A stretch of 64,000 nucleotides of DNA from the NCBI RefSeq assembly GCF_910592395.1, contig NC_088323.1, positions 11,147,501 through 11,211,500 on the forward strand, in the 5' to 3' direction. Below the pieces are notes generated by a model. That model was not told the DNA's origin. It saw only the letters and a list, made by a program, of their open reading frames with translations, and searched no databases. Both the position numbers and the translations under genes were made by a program. The DNA comes from Lineus longissimus. Its lineage: Eukaryota > Nemertea > Pilidiophora > Heteronemertea > Lineidae. How positions within the stretch are numbered: position 1 is the first letter of the stretch; each line of letters begins with the position of its first letter. Positions 44,981-56,690 of the stretch are shown here, one piece after another.

Positions 44981-45760
44981 ATGCTATGGAATAGATCGCG
45001 TTCTGTCAATTCAGAGGTAAGTTCTCATTAAATTCACAATTTCATAGGCGATAATATTTGGCTGCTTGTGTTATTGCATGTTGATGGCATTAGGGAAGGC
45101 TTGGATTGTTTAATTGGATGTGATTAATTTGAAATAGTTCGTCGACGATCGTTGAAAAACGATCTGCGAAATGCAGCTTGGTTGGTCTGAGAAACGATGT
45201 CAAAGTCCGGCTTTAAATCATGGATTTCTCAACAAATAACTCTTGTCACATAGCAGAACTAATGTGAATAAACAAGACAATAATAAACATCGTTCTGATA
45301 TCATCGGGTAAGGTTGCCAATGTACATAAACAGTGTAATTGAGGATCGACTCCGGCGATTTGAAATGTCAACAAACAATAAATGCGATAGCTGATACACA
45401 CTGACACATGCACACTGTACATAGCACAATGCTTCAAACGGGGCCGATTCATCACTCTTATCACAATGTATTCCCAATCATATCAATGAACTTCCTTGAT
45501 CATTCGGCCCTAGCGCCTTATCAGCTGTTGTTGGCCTTGTATTTGATATAAAACTTGGCTAGCTTACCTATTCTATCAAAATTAAAATGTTATCTCCTCA
45601 TCATGTTTTGCAGGACAGGAATGATCTGCAGCTGCATTTGAACATATTTGGTGACCACAGATCAAAGATGACCAAGAGAGAGGATCGAGCTATGACTTTG
45701 CACATCCCATCGACTTCGGTGTTCACCAGTGCAATCATCAGAAGAGCCAGGCAATTCTAG
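44981..45760 (+). CDS. Two-exon small gene, 60 aa, function unknown
   Basis: Exon 1 (44981-45016) encodes MLWNRSRSVNSE and ends at a textbook donor (GAG|GTAAGT). Exon 2 (45614-45760) follows CATGTTTTGCAG and continues in phase 0 with DRNDLQLHLNIFGDH to RRARQF and TAG. AATAAA lies at about 45804, 44 bp after the stop. Upstream 44890-44980 is CpG-rich with CCAATCACACGTG, similar to the CCAAT/E-box pair near 1600. The product is small and basic, without signal peptide or membrane span, and I recognise no family. The promoter-like sequence, consensus splice sites, kept phase and poly(A) signal together favour a true transcription unit. It lies inside a possible Helentron-like element, so it may be element-borne. 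Confidence 0.45.
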
Positions 45761-46142
45761 TATTCAAGTATTTCATTCTGTAATACTTAACTCAAAATTT
45801 ACTAAATAAAGAAAACAGCATGTGGCAGTTGGTTAAAAAAATCAAGTCTATCTGTTTAAAGTTTTTACTTGCTATCATATATCAACATTTCAGTGGTGGC
45901 ATTCTGCTAAGATTTGTTAAGAGTTTCACTTGACTTAAGCAGGGTGTACACTAGTAAAATATTAGCAACATTTTACCAACATTTTACCAACATTTTTACA
46001 ACAATTTTGCAACAAGCCCTTCAAGGCCCTGTGTTCACTAGCAACAAAATTACAACAAATTAGCTACATTTTTACAACATGTTGGTAAATTGTTGCAAAC
46101 TTTTTAGTGGGAACAAAGGGAAATAGGTATTTTGGAGGGAAA

Positions 46143-46271
46143 ATGGATGATTCCAAGGAGAGAAGATGTGTTTTGAGTGCTTCTGCAGCAATTTTAGCTG
46201 TCATTGTTGAGAGACGGAAGAGGCGGCGAAATAACCAAAGAGAATATGGACCAGGCCCTGGATCAAAATGA
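46143..46271 (+). pseudogene. Harbinger-like transposase N-terminus, truncated
   Basis: The frame MDDSKERRCVLSASAAILAV then ERRKRRRNNQREYG stops at TGA 46269-46271. An alanine/leucine-rich helix followed by an Arg-rich stretch is how many Harbinger transposases begin (…RRKRRR…W). The catalytic domain is absent. Identification rests on this pattern and on the enclosing element. Confidence 0.4.
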
Positions 46272-46559
46272 GGGTGGATGATGGGGCATACCACTGCCTG
46301 TTAAGGCCGCGTATCCATAGGGTATGCCCTTGTGTAGTGTGGCGTTATGGCGTAACAGCCTTGTGACCTGGCACTGTGCCCTGCGTCTCCATTGGATAGC
46401 AGCGGTCAATCGCGTTTATCCGCACGCTGTCATTATTTCAGAAGACAATTTTTTATGAATATTGAAAATGAAAATACAAGTAACTTGTATTTTCACTTGC
46501 AACATCAAATTGACATGTACATGTATATAAAACCTGACTTTTAAGCAACAAATTACAGG

Positions 46560-46646
46560 TTCGTGCTTGTTATGATAATCATCAGTTTCGGGGTCCCAGA
46601 GTAGTTCCCGTTGATGAACCTCTTGAATTAATTTCGCCTCAGACAT
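46560..46646 (-). pseudogene. MADF/Myb-like protein N-terminal fragment of Harbinger element
   Basis: MSEAKLIQEVHQRELLWDPE continues as TDDYHNK, matching the opening of MADF domains (LI..V...P.LWD.....Y.) that Harbinger elements encode as an accessory DNA-binding protein. The match ends near 46560, where a deletion or intron begins. It runs on the strand opposite the transposase remnant, as usual for two-gene Harbinger elements. Confidence 0.5.
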
Positions 46647-47535
46647 TGCTTCCGTGTTGTTCACTCGCAAAAGAATGGACATGTTCAATCCCAATATGGG
46701 CCTATATTCCCAATCCACAGTGCATATATGCCCGCAATGTGACACGGCATAACCTATGGGAACGATCAATAACACCAACAAAGGTTCATTGTCCGTGTGG
46801 CGCGCCAGGCGGTAAAAAGGGAATGTTGTGCAGGGCACGGAACAGCCTATGGATACGCAGCCTAAAGGAGTTGCGGCTGACTGACAAGCCGTCATACAAA
46901 AACTTCCAGAAAAGGTTTCATCACCCTCCGAAGCAAGACACTCACTTGAGAGTTGCTATACCTGCTTCTTGTTCAAGTCACATGAACTCCGGTAGATCAC
47001 ATGACGCAAATCCTATTTCTGATTGGCTGAAGAGTTTGCAACATTTTTACAACATGCAACAAAGAATTGCATTGCATTTAATTTGCAACAATTTTACAAC
47101 ATGTTGTAAGACGCGTTTTGCTCTGTACACACTACGCAACATTTTTGCAACATTTGTTGCAACTGGAAATGTAAAAATGTTGCTAATATTTTACTAGTGT
47201 ACACAGGCCTTTAGGCAATAATAGAGTTGGGTAGAGCATTTTGTTAATGTTACCCTTTTAGTTAGGGAAACTGGTGCCTTCTGCATTAGGTGGACCCCAC
47301 TTACTCATCTGTCAGACCGGCCTCACACGTCGGCAGTAGAGTTTAAGGTCCAGTCTGCGAGATTTACCCATTTCTACCCAGCCAAAAGCGGGTGATTGGG
47401 CTAGTCTCTCCATGTGATTCAATTCGCATGGATTCTTGTGTCCCAGTGCTGAAAGGATCCCTCCCCAAGGGCAGACTACATCCGGTGGCACTGAAGTATG
47501 GAAGAAAGACAGAAGACGACCAATTTGCGAAAAGG

Positions 47536-47555
47536 ATCATCATCATCATCATCAT
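47536..47555 (+). repeat. (ATC)n microsatellite
   Basis: Six tandem ATC units. Confidence 0.85.
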
Positions 47556-47817
47556 GGTAACAGCTGAGGATGAATCATGTTGCTGTGTGTAGAATTGATG
47601 GTCCAATATAGGTTAGGTTATCTGTTTGCGCACACATTGCAAGGGTGGAGCTTGCTTGAAGTAGATTGCACCAGTCTACCGTAATTCACTGTTACACATC
47701 CAGAAGCTAATATCCTTAGGCTTTGAGTCCTTAGTTTAGTAGAGTTTGACGAGTAATGTAATATATACGAACAACGCAGCAACAACTCAGCTGAGCGCCA
47801 GGCCCTTGGGCCTCTTG

Positions 47818-48628
47818 TTTACCTTTTGCTGTGTATTTCTGAGCAATCATGCATGTGGGCTTTATAGGGGCCTATATCCACGCTTGAGTGATTCCGCAGA
47901 ATAGGAACAGTTGCGCCCCAATGGAGGGCCTATTTCTGGTATTTCCAGCAATGTATAAGAAGTATCAGACATACGCCCAACTTTTTGCAGGTATGAATTT
48001 TCCATACTTAGAGCATTGATATATTTGAAACTTGGTTCAGGTGATCAGTATTGAGTGTAGAGAATGTTGTATGCAGCATTTGATGTAATTATGAAAATTT
48101 TTCAGAGACACTTTTCTGACTGAGGTACCCTCAGGGTATTTGTAGCCCCTATCAAAAGCTCATTATATCCTGTCATAAATCATGATAATGCGGGTTTCTT
48201 TATTCATATACCTGAAATACATTATTTGATCATAAATCTATCCTATTTAGATACAATGTTAACCTTTTATGTACCGACAATGATACATTTGAGGTTTCGT
48301 ACTGGTTTATCGAACATTATTCGAAATAATGTTAATATTTTCAAAGTTACTGGTGTCTCTGGTTAAAGCCACACCTTTGACTAGAAAGCAGCATTTCTTA
48401 TGGTAAATTGCATTACCATTAAGTGGTGCCAGCTATAGTTGGTGTTGATACATGACATGCATATACCTCAAATTACTGTTTTTAATGGAGCACGACAAGA
48501 CCGTCAGTCAGTTTAGAATATCACAAGCTATTGTCTGACACAAAGTGTAATGTACAACAACAGAGGTGATATTAATAGAACGTTGTGTTTTTCACCAGTT
48601 TAAAATCAGTCTGATTTGTGACGATATT
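47818..48628. other. Intergenic
   Basis: AT-rich, no gene or repeat recognised. Confidence 0.4.
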
Positions 48629-50012
48629 GTTGGGTCGTCGCTAACGCAGTGCAGACCCTTTTTGTCAGTTTTTCCATGGATATGTGTGTGGCAGCATATG
48701 CCTACATACCATGCCTAGCAATGGCCATTTTTACTTAGAAAAAACATTTTAATCATTTTTTTCGAAATTCGCTTCCTACGCATTGTGCGAAATACATCAA
48801 GCCTCTTTGTCACCAATTTTCAGCAAAATTGGAGTAAAAGTGTAGGCGGTGAATCGGTTTGTTTCAGGTCAATGGCTTTGGCCAATCGGGAATGCTATGC
48901 AAAACACCATTCTGTATACGTGACCACGCACACGAAAACATGCCCCAATAAAATCGCTTATTGCACCCAACAAAACCACAGACAATCAAATATCTCACGC
49001 GTATCACGTAACTAAGACTCTTATTAGATACGTACTTCTGTATCTCTCCGTGTCGTTGTGTTATTATTTCATAATCACCGATGGAAGTTGGGAATTTTCG
49101 CTAAATGTCAGCGTGCGATCGCCATTTCCTGACGTGTTTACAACTTGTCAGAGGCGGAGCGTAACTCAAAAATTAGCATCAGGAGTATGTATATTCAAGC
49201 TGACGGCGCTGCCTTATTCTTTCTACAATTGCATGTTAATGATTGTAAATCAGCAGGCGTGACCTATACATGTTCCAGACTCCATGTCACGTGGTTAGCC
49301 CATCTGCTGTGTCCAATTTGCACGCCAAAGAAATCACAACAAATTCAAATCTCAGGCTGCATGTTGATTGGCTGCAGACTGAGTGAACAGGCAATATCCA
49401 ATTCGCCTGCCGTGAAGTGTGTAGCCCTTCGCAAAATAGTGCAGACAAACATTATCAAAAAAGGGAATTAATTGACCGAATATGACGTATCTTTTTAACG
49501 GAATCTCAATTTCTAAACATTTTGAAATTTTCTCTAGAGAGAAAATGCAATATTTTTGCTGGATAAAGTATTACAATTTTCTTGTAATAGTGATTAAACA
49601 TTTGGGGCCAGGGTAATCATTGGAGCATAGTAAAATGTGGAATGATTAGCCTGCATGTCAGATCAGTTCAGTGGTCTCCGTTTTTCGATATCTTGCACCA
49701 TTTAGGAGCTAGAGGCCTTCAAATTTGGCACTTCCCAGCAAACGTGGTTCTAACAATAAAATATTCAAGTCTCTCATCCCCCTGTCGCCACTGCGCAATA
49801 CTTTCAACCGCTGCAACTACAAGCAAACAAGAAGCAGCTATCCAAGCGGCCACTATTGCCCAAAGACACAGTCCATTATAATTCACAGATCACAACACTA
49901 CTGTTGTAAAATGTTTGCGTCCACTACTCACAGCGATCCGACATATTCCTTCCCATGTTGTGGTATCTTAGAGTCCTAGCCAAGACAACGACCCATATTC
50001 GCCTAACGGCTT
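48629..50012 (+). mobile_element. Helentron-like 1.3-kb element, copy 1
   Basis: From GTTGGGTCGTCGCTAACGCA to CTAACGGCTTG it matches copy 2 (51285-52579) at about 95% outside a variable middle (49654-49946 here). TGGGTCGTTG near the 5' end and CAACGACCCA near the 3' end of the family are inverted partners, and a GCC-TAAC-GGC hairpin precedes the terminus. Two frames (48785-49015, 49145-49471) are open in both copies but show no domain. Confidence 0.7.
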
Positions 50013-50688
50013 GTTTAAATTGTTGGTAAGTGATTACATCGAACATCCCTTAATGTGTTCAATAAATGCCGTTTGATACCAGCAAAATCTTGTCGTCCAC
50101 CTAGATTGGAATAATATGCAAAGTTTTATTACCAGCAAAGACCATAAACCTGTGAAAAAAGTTTTCTCATACTTAAAAAAAAATTATATTTTTTAAATTT
50201 TAGTCAGAGGCTACAATTACCCCGAGGCCATGGGGTATTTGTTGCCCCTGACCAGGAGTCTTGTATTGTCTCTCAGAGGCATTGTTTTAGATTAAGTGTC
50301 CTAAATTGTAGGCTGTAAAATGTCTGAACGTCACAACAATATATACGCAACGTGTACTTTTGCATCTTGCCGTTCTGACTGTATTGCCTGAACGTGAACA
50401 TGAATGTCAGTCGTGGCAACCTTTGGTTGACTTTGCTCTGGTTGAGAATGCGATAAAGTAGCTGACATTTCAAATGAAACGTCGGTTACTTTATCACTTG
50501 TGCGAAAATTAACGTGGCGTATCTCACTCTCAACATGGTGAGGAATGGGATATGCCATCGGCTTTCTCAGTTCTGCTGACTTATTTGACAACTGGGAAAT
50601 CTTCTTTTTCCTTCATTTCTTAGGTTAGGAAATCTTCTCTTTCCTTCATTTCTTAGGTTACGACTTTTTAGGTTACGACTTTATTTTT

Positions 50689-52960
50689 GGCTCACCGGTA
50701 CGGTAAGTCTATACAACACCGTAGTATTTGTCGTCCGTCATTGTCGTCGTCCGTTGTATCCTATTTCAAAAACAGTGGCACGTTTCTTATCCAATAGGGC
50801 TATGTACTCAAAACTTTGCAGGCATGACCCTCCTAGGTCAGATGACCTTTGACACTGAATTGCGATCTGGTCTGATTCTTAACTGGGCCACCAGGGGGCC
50901 AAAACTGAAAAACATAAATAGTGTGATATCTCACTTATTAGTAATTTGTTTTTGATGACATTTTTATGCTTGGTGCTTCTAGCAAGGATGTATATCACAT
51001 ATCAGACGTGTTTTTGATTTGACCCACTTTTCAAGGTCAAATAGGTCAATTTGCCGTTTGAGTGTGACTGTGGCACGTTTCTTAACTGGTAGGGCTATGA
51101 GCTTGGAAGTTTTTATGCATGACCCTCTAGTTCAGACTACCTCTGACAGCAAATTTTGGTCTGATGTGATTCTTGACTTGGCCACAAGGGAGCCAAAACA
51201 CAAAAAGTGTGATATCTCACTTATTAGTGATTTGTTTTAGATGAAATTTTTATGGTAGGTACTCCCAGCTTAGATACATCACATGTTGGGTCGTTGCTAA
51301 CGCAGTGCAGACCCTTATTGTCAGTTTTTCCGTGGATATGTCTGTGGCAGCATATGCCTAGATACCATGCCTAGCAACGGCCATTTTTACTAAGAAAAAA
51401 ATATTTTTAATAATTTTTTTCGAAATTCGCTTCCTTCGAATTGTGCAGAATACATCAAGCCTCTTTGTCACCAATTTTCAGCAAAATTGGAGTAAAAGTG
51501 TAGACGATGAATCGATTTGTTTCAGGTCAATGGCTTCGGCCGATCGGGAATGCTATGCAAAACACCATTCTGTATACGTGACCACGCACACGAAAACATG
51601 CCCCAATAAATTCGCTTATTGCACCCAACAAAACCAGAGACAATCAAATATCTCACGCGTATCATGTAACTAAGACTCTTATTAGATAAATACTTCTGTA
51701 TCTCTCCGTGTCGTTGTGTTATTATTTCATAATCACCGATGGAAGTTGGGAATTTTCGCTAAATGTCAGCGTGCGATCGCCATTTCCTGACGTGTTTACA
51801 ACTTGTCAGAGGCGGAGCGTAACTCAAAAATAAGCATCCGGAATATGTATATTCAAGCTGACAGCGCCGCCTCATTCTTTCTACTATTGAATGTTAATGA
51901 TTGTAAATCAGCAGGCGTGACCTATACATGTTCCAGACTCCATGTCACGTGGTTAGCCCGTCTGCTGTGTCCAATTTGCACGCCAAAGAAATCACAACAA
52001 GTTCAAATATCAGGCTGTTTGTTGATTGGCTGCAGTGTACAGGCAATATCCAATTCGCCTGCCTCGAAGTGTGTAGCCCTTCGCAAAATAGTGCAGACAA
52101 ACATTATCAAAAAAGGGAATTAATTGACCGAATATGACGTATCTTTTTAATGGAATCTCAATTTCTAAACATTTTGAAATTTTCTATCGAGAGAAAATGT
52201 GATATTTTTGCTGGATAAAGTATTACAATTTTCTTGTAATAGTGATTAAACATTTGGGGCCAGGGTAATCATTGGAGCATAGTAAAATGTGGAATGATTA
52301 GCCTGGCACGGCGAGGGTGTGCTGTGTCCAGGAAATGGCGGTAAATGGGTTGTTCTCGGGCCGGGTTTCTCTAGCGGACTGATATCCGAGTTCGTCACAA
52401 TAAGCGATGATATAGGTCTGTGTTCACTGGAAAAAGATGCGTGTCAAAGTGTCGAAATATGTAATGAATTATTTCATGATGGTTTATTTTGTTTTTTTAG
52501 TGACATTCGTGCATCCTTCCCATGTTGTGGTATCTTAGAGTCCTAGCCAAGACGACAACCCATATTAGCCTATGGCTTGTCATAGAGGTTTTCGATTTGA
52601 CCTATTTTTCAAGTTCGATGAGGTCAAATGGCGTAAAATGGCGGTTTGAGCGTAAATGTGGTACGTTGCGTAACTGTTAGGGCTATGGGCTTGAAACTTT
52701 GTACACAAGACCCCTTAGTACTGAATTTTGGTCTGATCTGTTTCTCGACTTGGACACCAGGGGGCAAAAAGTGAAAACCTAGAAAGTGTGATATCTCGCT
52801 CATTAGTGATTCGTATTCGATGAAGTTGTTATGGTTGGTGCTCCCAGCAAGGATACATTACATATTATAAAGGTTTTTGATTTGACCTACTTTTCAAGGT
52901 CCATTGTCAATTAAGTCGTTACCTAAATACCGGTGAGCGCAATGGCCCCCGGCATTTTCA
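50689..52960 (+). mobile_element. 301-bp-family Helentron-like element, interrupted
   Basis: The head GGCTCACCGG at 50689 is followed by GTCGTC-rich sequence and monomers marked by CACGTTTCTT at about 50777 and 51075. The element is split at 51284 by copy 2 of the 1.3-kb element and resumes at 52580 in exact register (ACATCACAT before, GTCATAGAGG after). It ends in CCGGTGAGCGCAATGGCC and a TTTTCATTT flank near 52960. Without the insertion it is about 980 bp. Confidence 0.75.
51285..52579 (+). mobile_element. Helentron-like 1.3-kb element, copy 2, nested
   Basis: This starts GTTGGGTCGTTGCTAACGCA and ends CAACCCATATT, then hairpin AGCC-TAT-GGCT and TG. It lies inside a 301-bp-family element whose sequence reads through on either side with no visible target duplication. 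The variable middle (about 52306-52512) is unrelated to that of copy 1, although both flanks are about 95% identical. Confidence 0.75.
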
Positions 52961-53149
52961 TTTCCTTCTGCGAAAATTGGAAAAAGACTTTCTCTTGGCT
53001 CAATTTCTTTTGCAATGAAAATAATAGCAGAAATGAGGAATGAGGAGCACCTGCAGTCCCTGAGACATACAACCGAAGCTCTATACTCCTAATTGAGAAC
53101 ATCATAACGAATGGAATGAGGAGCACCAACAGTATATACCACTATAGAA

Positions 53150-53240
53150 AAATTATAGAAAAATTTCTATATGAATTTCATATAAGGATTTTTATATAAA
53201 ATTCCTGTATAAAATTTATATAAATATATTTTACTCACAA
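53150..53240. repeat. AT-rich TATATAAAATT repeat, second locus
   Basis: The same word set as at 42140-42290 (TATATGAATTTCATATAA, TTTATATAAAATT), able to self-pair. Confidence 0.55.
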
Positions 53241-55457
53241 ATTTTGCCCATGTAATGTTTATATAGCATTTTGGACTTTGTTGGGCTGGTTTTTCAAATT
53301 GCTGTAGGTTTTTCTAGAAAGTTACCTGTTTCTAGAAGGCAATGCAGCCTTCAGTGTGCATATCTGACCTTGACAACTATCAAAGTCTTGCTTTTTGTTT
53401 TTACATACCATATACAGCAAGTTTTGATGCTTTCTTTGGAATATGTGTGCAGAATGCATTTCATAGGTTTCCAACCCTAATATACAGTTCGTTGATTTGT
53501 AAGAGCATTGACAAGTTGTCTTATCACTTGAACTCATTGAAATGATGTTGAGAAAGTAAGTGATGTTTTAGCTTGGAGCCTTTCATCACTTCAGCTGCAA
53601 TTATCAGAGATAATAATATTTTATTTCATCTTTGTTTCTTCACTTAAATGATCATCAGCACTATCAAGGCCATAATAATCAAGCCTCTACAGCCCAGTTA
53701 CCTTCCACTGTCCAGTAAAATTGCCCATCATTGAATTGCTAAAAAATGGAAAAGTTCAAAGGCTGACTGATTAATCATGCTATTCTGATTTCAATTGCTA
53801 CTGGACAATGTGAATCTCCAGTGCAGCAATTATCTTTGTGCAAGTTGATGACGATCTGTGCAAAGGCTATATTCTACACCGGTATAGTAAGAAATAAAAA
53901 AAACGTGTGCTTAGCATCGGCATCAGAGATGACATATATGTGACCTGCCTTGCAAAAAGGTACCTCGGCGCGGTAATGCAATATTTGAGAAATATGAATT
54001 CAAACTTAACGCACCAGACACATGGGTGGGCAAAAATTTGTTCTACAAGGGGTGCTATTTTTAGTGCTGTATACAATTTGGGGAATCCCCAATTACTGTG
54101 TTTTTGGTGGAGCATCGTGAATTCTTTCCGATTTGACTCTTTGACTTTTGAAAAGTGCATCAAATTCCACCAGATTTTGGATGAGTAACGAATTGATACA
54201 ATTGGGACCTTCATTCTCAAACTTTATGAATATTTTGGAAAGATTTATGGAGGATTCTGTCCAGTAAGTAACCATAATCTCGCATCGAATTAAAACCTGC
54301 GTGTATAGAAAGTATTATGGGGGGAATAAATTGGGAGACTAGCGGTAGAAATAAGTTGGAGTCCAGAGTTCTACTCACTTCATATAATTGACAAAACTTG
54401 CATAGATATAATACATTCACAATAACAGATGGGAAAACCAACTATATGTGTTCTGCCCAGTCTGGAGTCCAAAACCTGAATGACCATATACAATCTTTGA
54501 TTTACCATGAAAACTATAACAACACAAAATCACCAAGGAGACATGATACAAACTTTGACAAATCAAACATGTTTCTGATTGAAAGACTTATACTAATTAC
54601 ACTTGCCAATCAAGTGTCTCCAATTCGTCTGAACATACTTGATTAATAAAACAATGACCTTATAGTGAAAGAGTTAAACCCTCAGTAACCATTGTTTTCA
54701 GAATTAGCTAACTAGTTTTGTGTTTTGACATGTTCGATATGTCAAATATTCATGACGGGCCGCAATTGCAAATATCAAAAAAAAATTCTATTCAATGAAA
54801 GCAAAAGTAATTTTTTGTGATTGTTTTGTATTCCATATACTAAAATAAAACATTTTTATGAGAAGAATCATTTTGTATAATGCTCTGATAAAGCTCGGTA
54901 GATAAGCAAACATGCACACAGGAATCACTAAAAAATGTGTGCGCTTGAACACCCGTTCTCACTCTGCATTCAAATGAATGGATAACCACTATAATTGCTC
55001 CTGTTAAGTTTTTACTCTGGCACTGTAGCACTCTATCAATAAGGTCCTATCAAAGCTTGCTAACAAGGAAGATCTATTTTCTTGAGACACTTGGCCTGTT
55101 TGGTATCAAATTGAAACTTTATGAAATTATGAAGAGTCTGTGGTGTCTCTCTTAGTCCTGACCTTGCATTTACTTGTTGTCCCTATCTTTTGACTCTGTA
55201 TCTTCTGAACTGGTTTGTCACAACATATGAAAAAAATGATGTACGCATAGATCTAGGTTAGTAAGTATAGGTTTGTCACCACCAACACTTCAAAAAAAGT
55301 CCCAACTGCATATTTGTTTCCTTAGGTCGTGACCATGCATTTACTTGACTTGTCTGTCAGCATTTACACTGCAAAAGAATTGAAGTGAACGTCCGGACTT
55401 ACTAAGACTTACCGATTGTCCCTAGGTTGTCACCATGCATCAACTGTACTAGTTTAA
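53241..55457. other. Intergenic
   Basis: Only short frames, none with a domain. No repeat family recognised. Confidence 0.4.
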
Positions 55458-55738
55458 CCCTCGCTGCATGACCCCCGAAAATTGGTGGTTTCAGACCCCC
55501 CAAATTTTGCGTGACCGCCGGTTACGAATCGTCCTGTTTTTATATAGCTTTAACAGTAGACTGCCATCTACATTTATGCTACGACATTAATCTGCTTGAA
55601 CAGAGCTGACAGAAAGAATAGATTGCACCAGTTGGATTCCCCAACTGGTGGAAGACGTCACAGCAGACGATAGAACCATGGCGGCTGGTGGTTTCACGCT
55701 AAGCACAGGCGGTGTAATTATGCCCAGCAGCGAAAGGG
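55458..55738. mobile_element. piggyBac-type MITE with TTAA sites
   Basis: It starts CCCTCGCTGCATG and ends CAGCAGCGAAAGGG. The ends are imperfect inverted repeats (CCCT..CGCTGC), bordered by TTAA at 55454-55457 and 55739-55742. CCC termini with TTAA duplications are the piggyBac hallmark. The 281-bp interior is non-coding. Confidence 0.7.
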
Positions 55739-56261
55739 TTAAAGTGTAAAGGTTCTGACTGCATTTCCTGGTTGTCTACTTGGTTATGATGTGACAGTCC
55801 AAGGAGGAGTGAACTCGTTATCTCTCCCATTATATCCAGTTATATCAAGTAAATACTTGTGCGTATATGTACATATACTACCAGTTGGATTAAGTAAAGC
55901 GCTCTTGTGGACAATACTCTAGTTTTACTGGCATTTTCCATATTTCGAAGACAACAGTTAGAGCAAAGATTTTGATTCGAGTAAATAGATGTCACTTTGA
56001 TAACAAGATGGTGGTATAATATCTCTATTTCGCTAAGGTGTTGCTTACCGGCAGGCATTTTCTCGTCAACTGACAAATGTGCTATGTCTCTGTGGACCTA
56101 AGACAGAGCGGTCTGATTTTTTGGGGGCTTATTAGAAGTCACGAGGGGAAGGCTAAATTTAAAAATCAGTGCCATACAAGAGTCAGTATGGCAGCTATCT
56201 TGAATTCCGTTTTATTGTGGTTCCTTGGGAGATATTAGGGGAAGATTCCTCTCAAAAATTG

Positions 56262-56690
56262 GTACATATCGTACGGGTTTTGATTTGGCCTGCTTTTCAA
56301 GGTCACATAGGTCAATTGGCATAAATTGGCCGTTTGAGTGTGACTATGGGACGTTTCTTAAGCACTTAAGCTCTGAACTTGAAACTTTGTACGCATGTTC
56401 CCCTATGTCAGATAACCTCTGACGCTGAAATTCGGCTTGATCTTATTCTTGACTTGGCCAGCAGGGGGCCAAAACCGAAAAGGTAAAAGGTGTAATATCT
56501 CGTTTATTAGTGACTTGTTTTCAATGATATATTTATGGTAGGGACTCCTAGAAAGGATACATCACATGTCATACTGACTTTGACCTATATACTATACATG
56601 TAGCATGTTTCTTAACCAGGATGAATTCCTTACCACCAGATAGCTCTATACAGTGAGCACAATGGCCCCTGGCCTTTTCATTTTGTGGTT
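56262..56690 (+). repeat. 301-bp-family element, 5'-truncated
   Basis: It contains the TTCAAGGTCACATAGGTCAA core, the CACGTTTCTT-equivalent (GGGACGTTTCTTAAG), TGGCCAGCAGGGGGCC, and the tail CAGTGAGCACAATGGCCCCTG. The head is missing. Confidence 0.75.

Larger units (their letters stand above)
45938..47210. mobile_element. PIF/Harbinger element, non-autonomous derivative
   Basis: GTGTACACTAGTAAAATATT and the bases after it (31 identical nt from about 45944) are repeated in reverse complement up to about 47204. TTA flanks both ends (45935-45937 and 47211-47213). The 1273-bp interior keeps remnants of both proteins typical of this superfamily: the start of a transposase ORF on the plus strand (46143-46271) and a MADF-like start on the minus strand (46646 down). 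The subterminal regions are rich in CAACATTTT repeats in both orientations. Confidence 0.8.
44490..47817 (+). mobile_element. Possible Helentron-like composite element
   Basis: The head TAGCTCAGCTGAAAAGCTGA is a palindrome followed by (GTCT)n at 44541-44582. The proposed tail at 47783-47817 has CAGCTGAGC, inverted partner of the head GCTCAGCTG, then hairpin GGCCC-TT-GGGCC and CTTGTTTA. The layout matches the other Helentron-like families. Between them lie a two-exon small gene (44981-45760) and a nested Harbinger element (45938-47210). Whether head and tail belong to one insertion needs another copy for comparison. Confidence 0.45.

Noticed and set aside
48785-49471. ORFs of 76 and 108 codons also open in the second copy (51443-51673, 51803-52123)
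   Set aside because: Copies are so similar that shared open frames are expected. No domain, start context or conservation of frame over sequence is seen.
49725-52546. Frames ending in SFPCCGILES in both 1.3-kb copies
   Set aside because: The shared ending is simply the conserved 3' flank read in the same frame. The upstream parts are unrelated cassettes.
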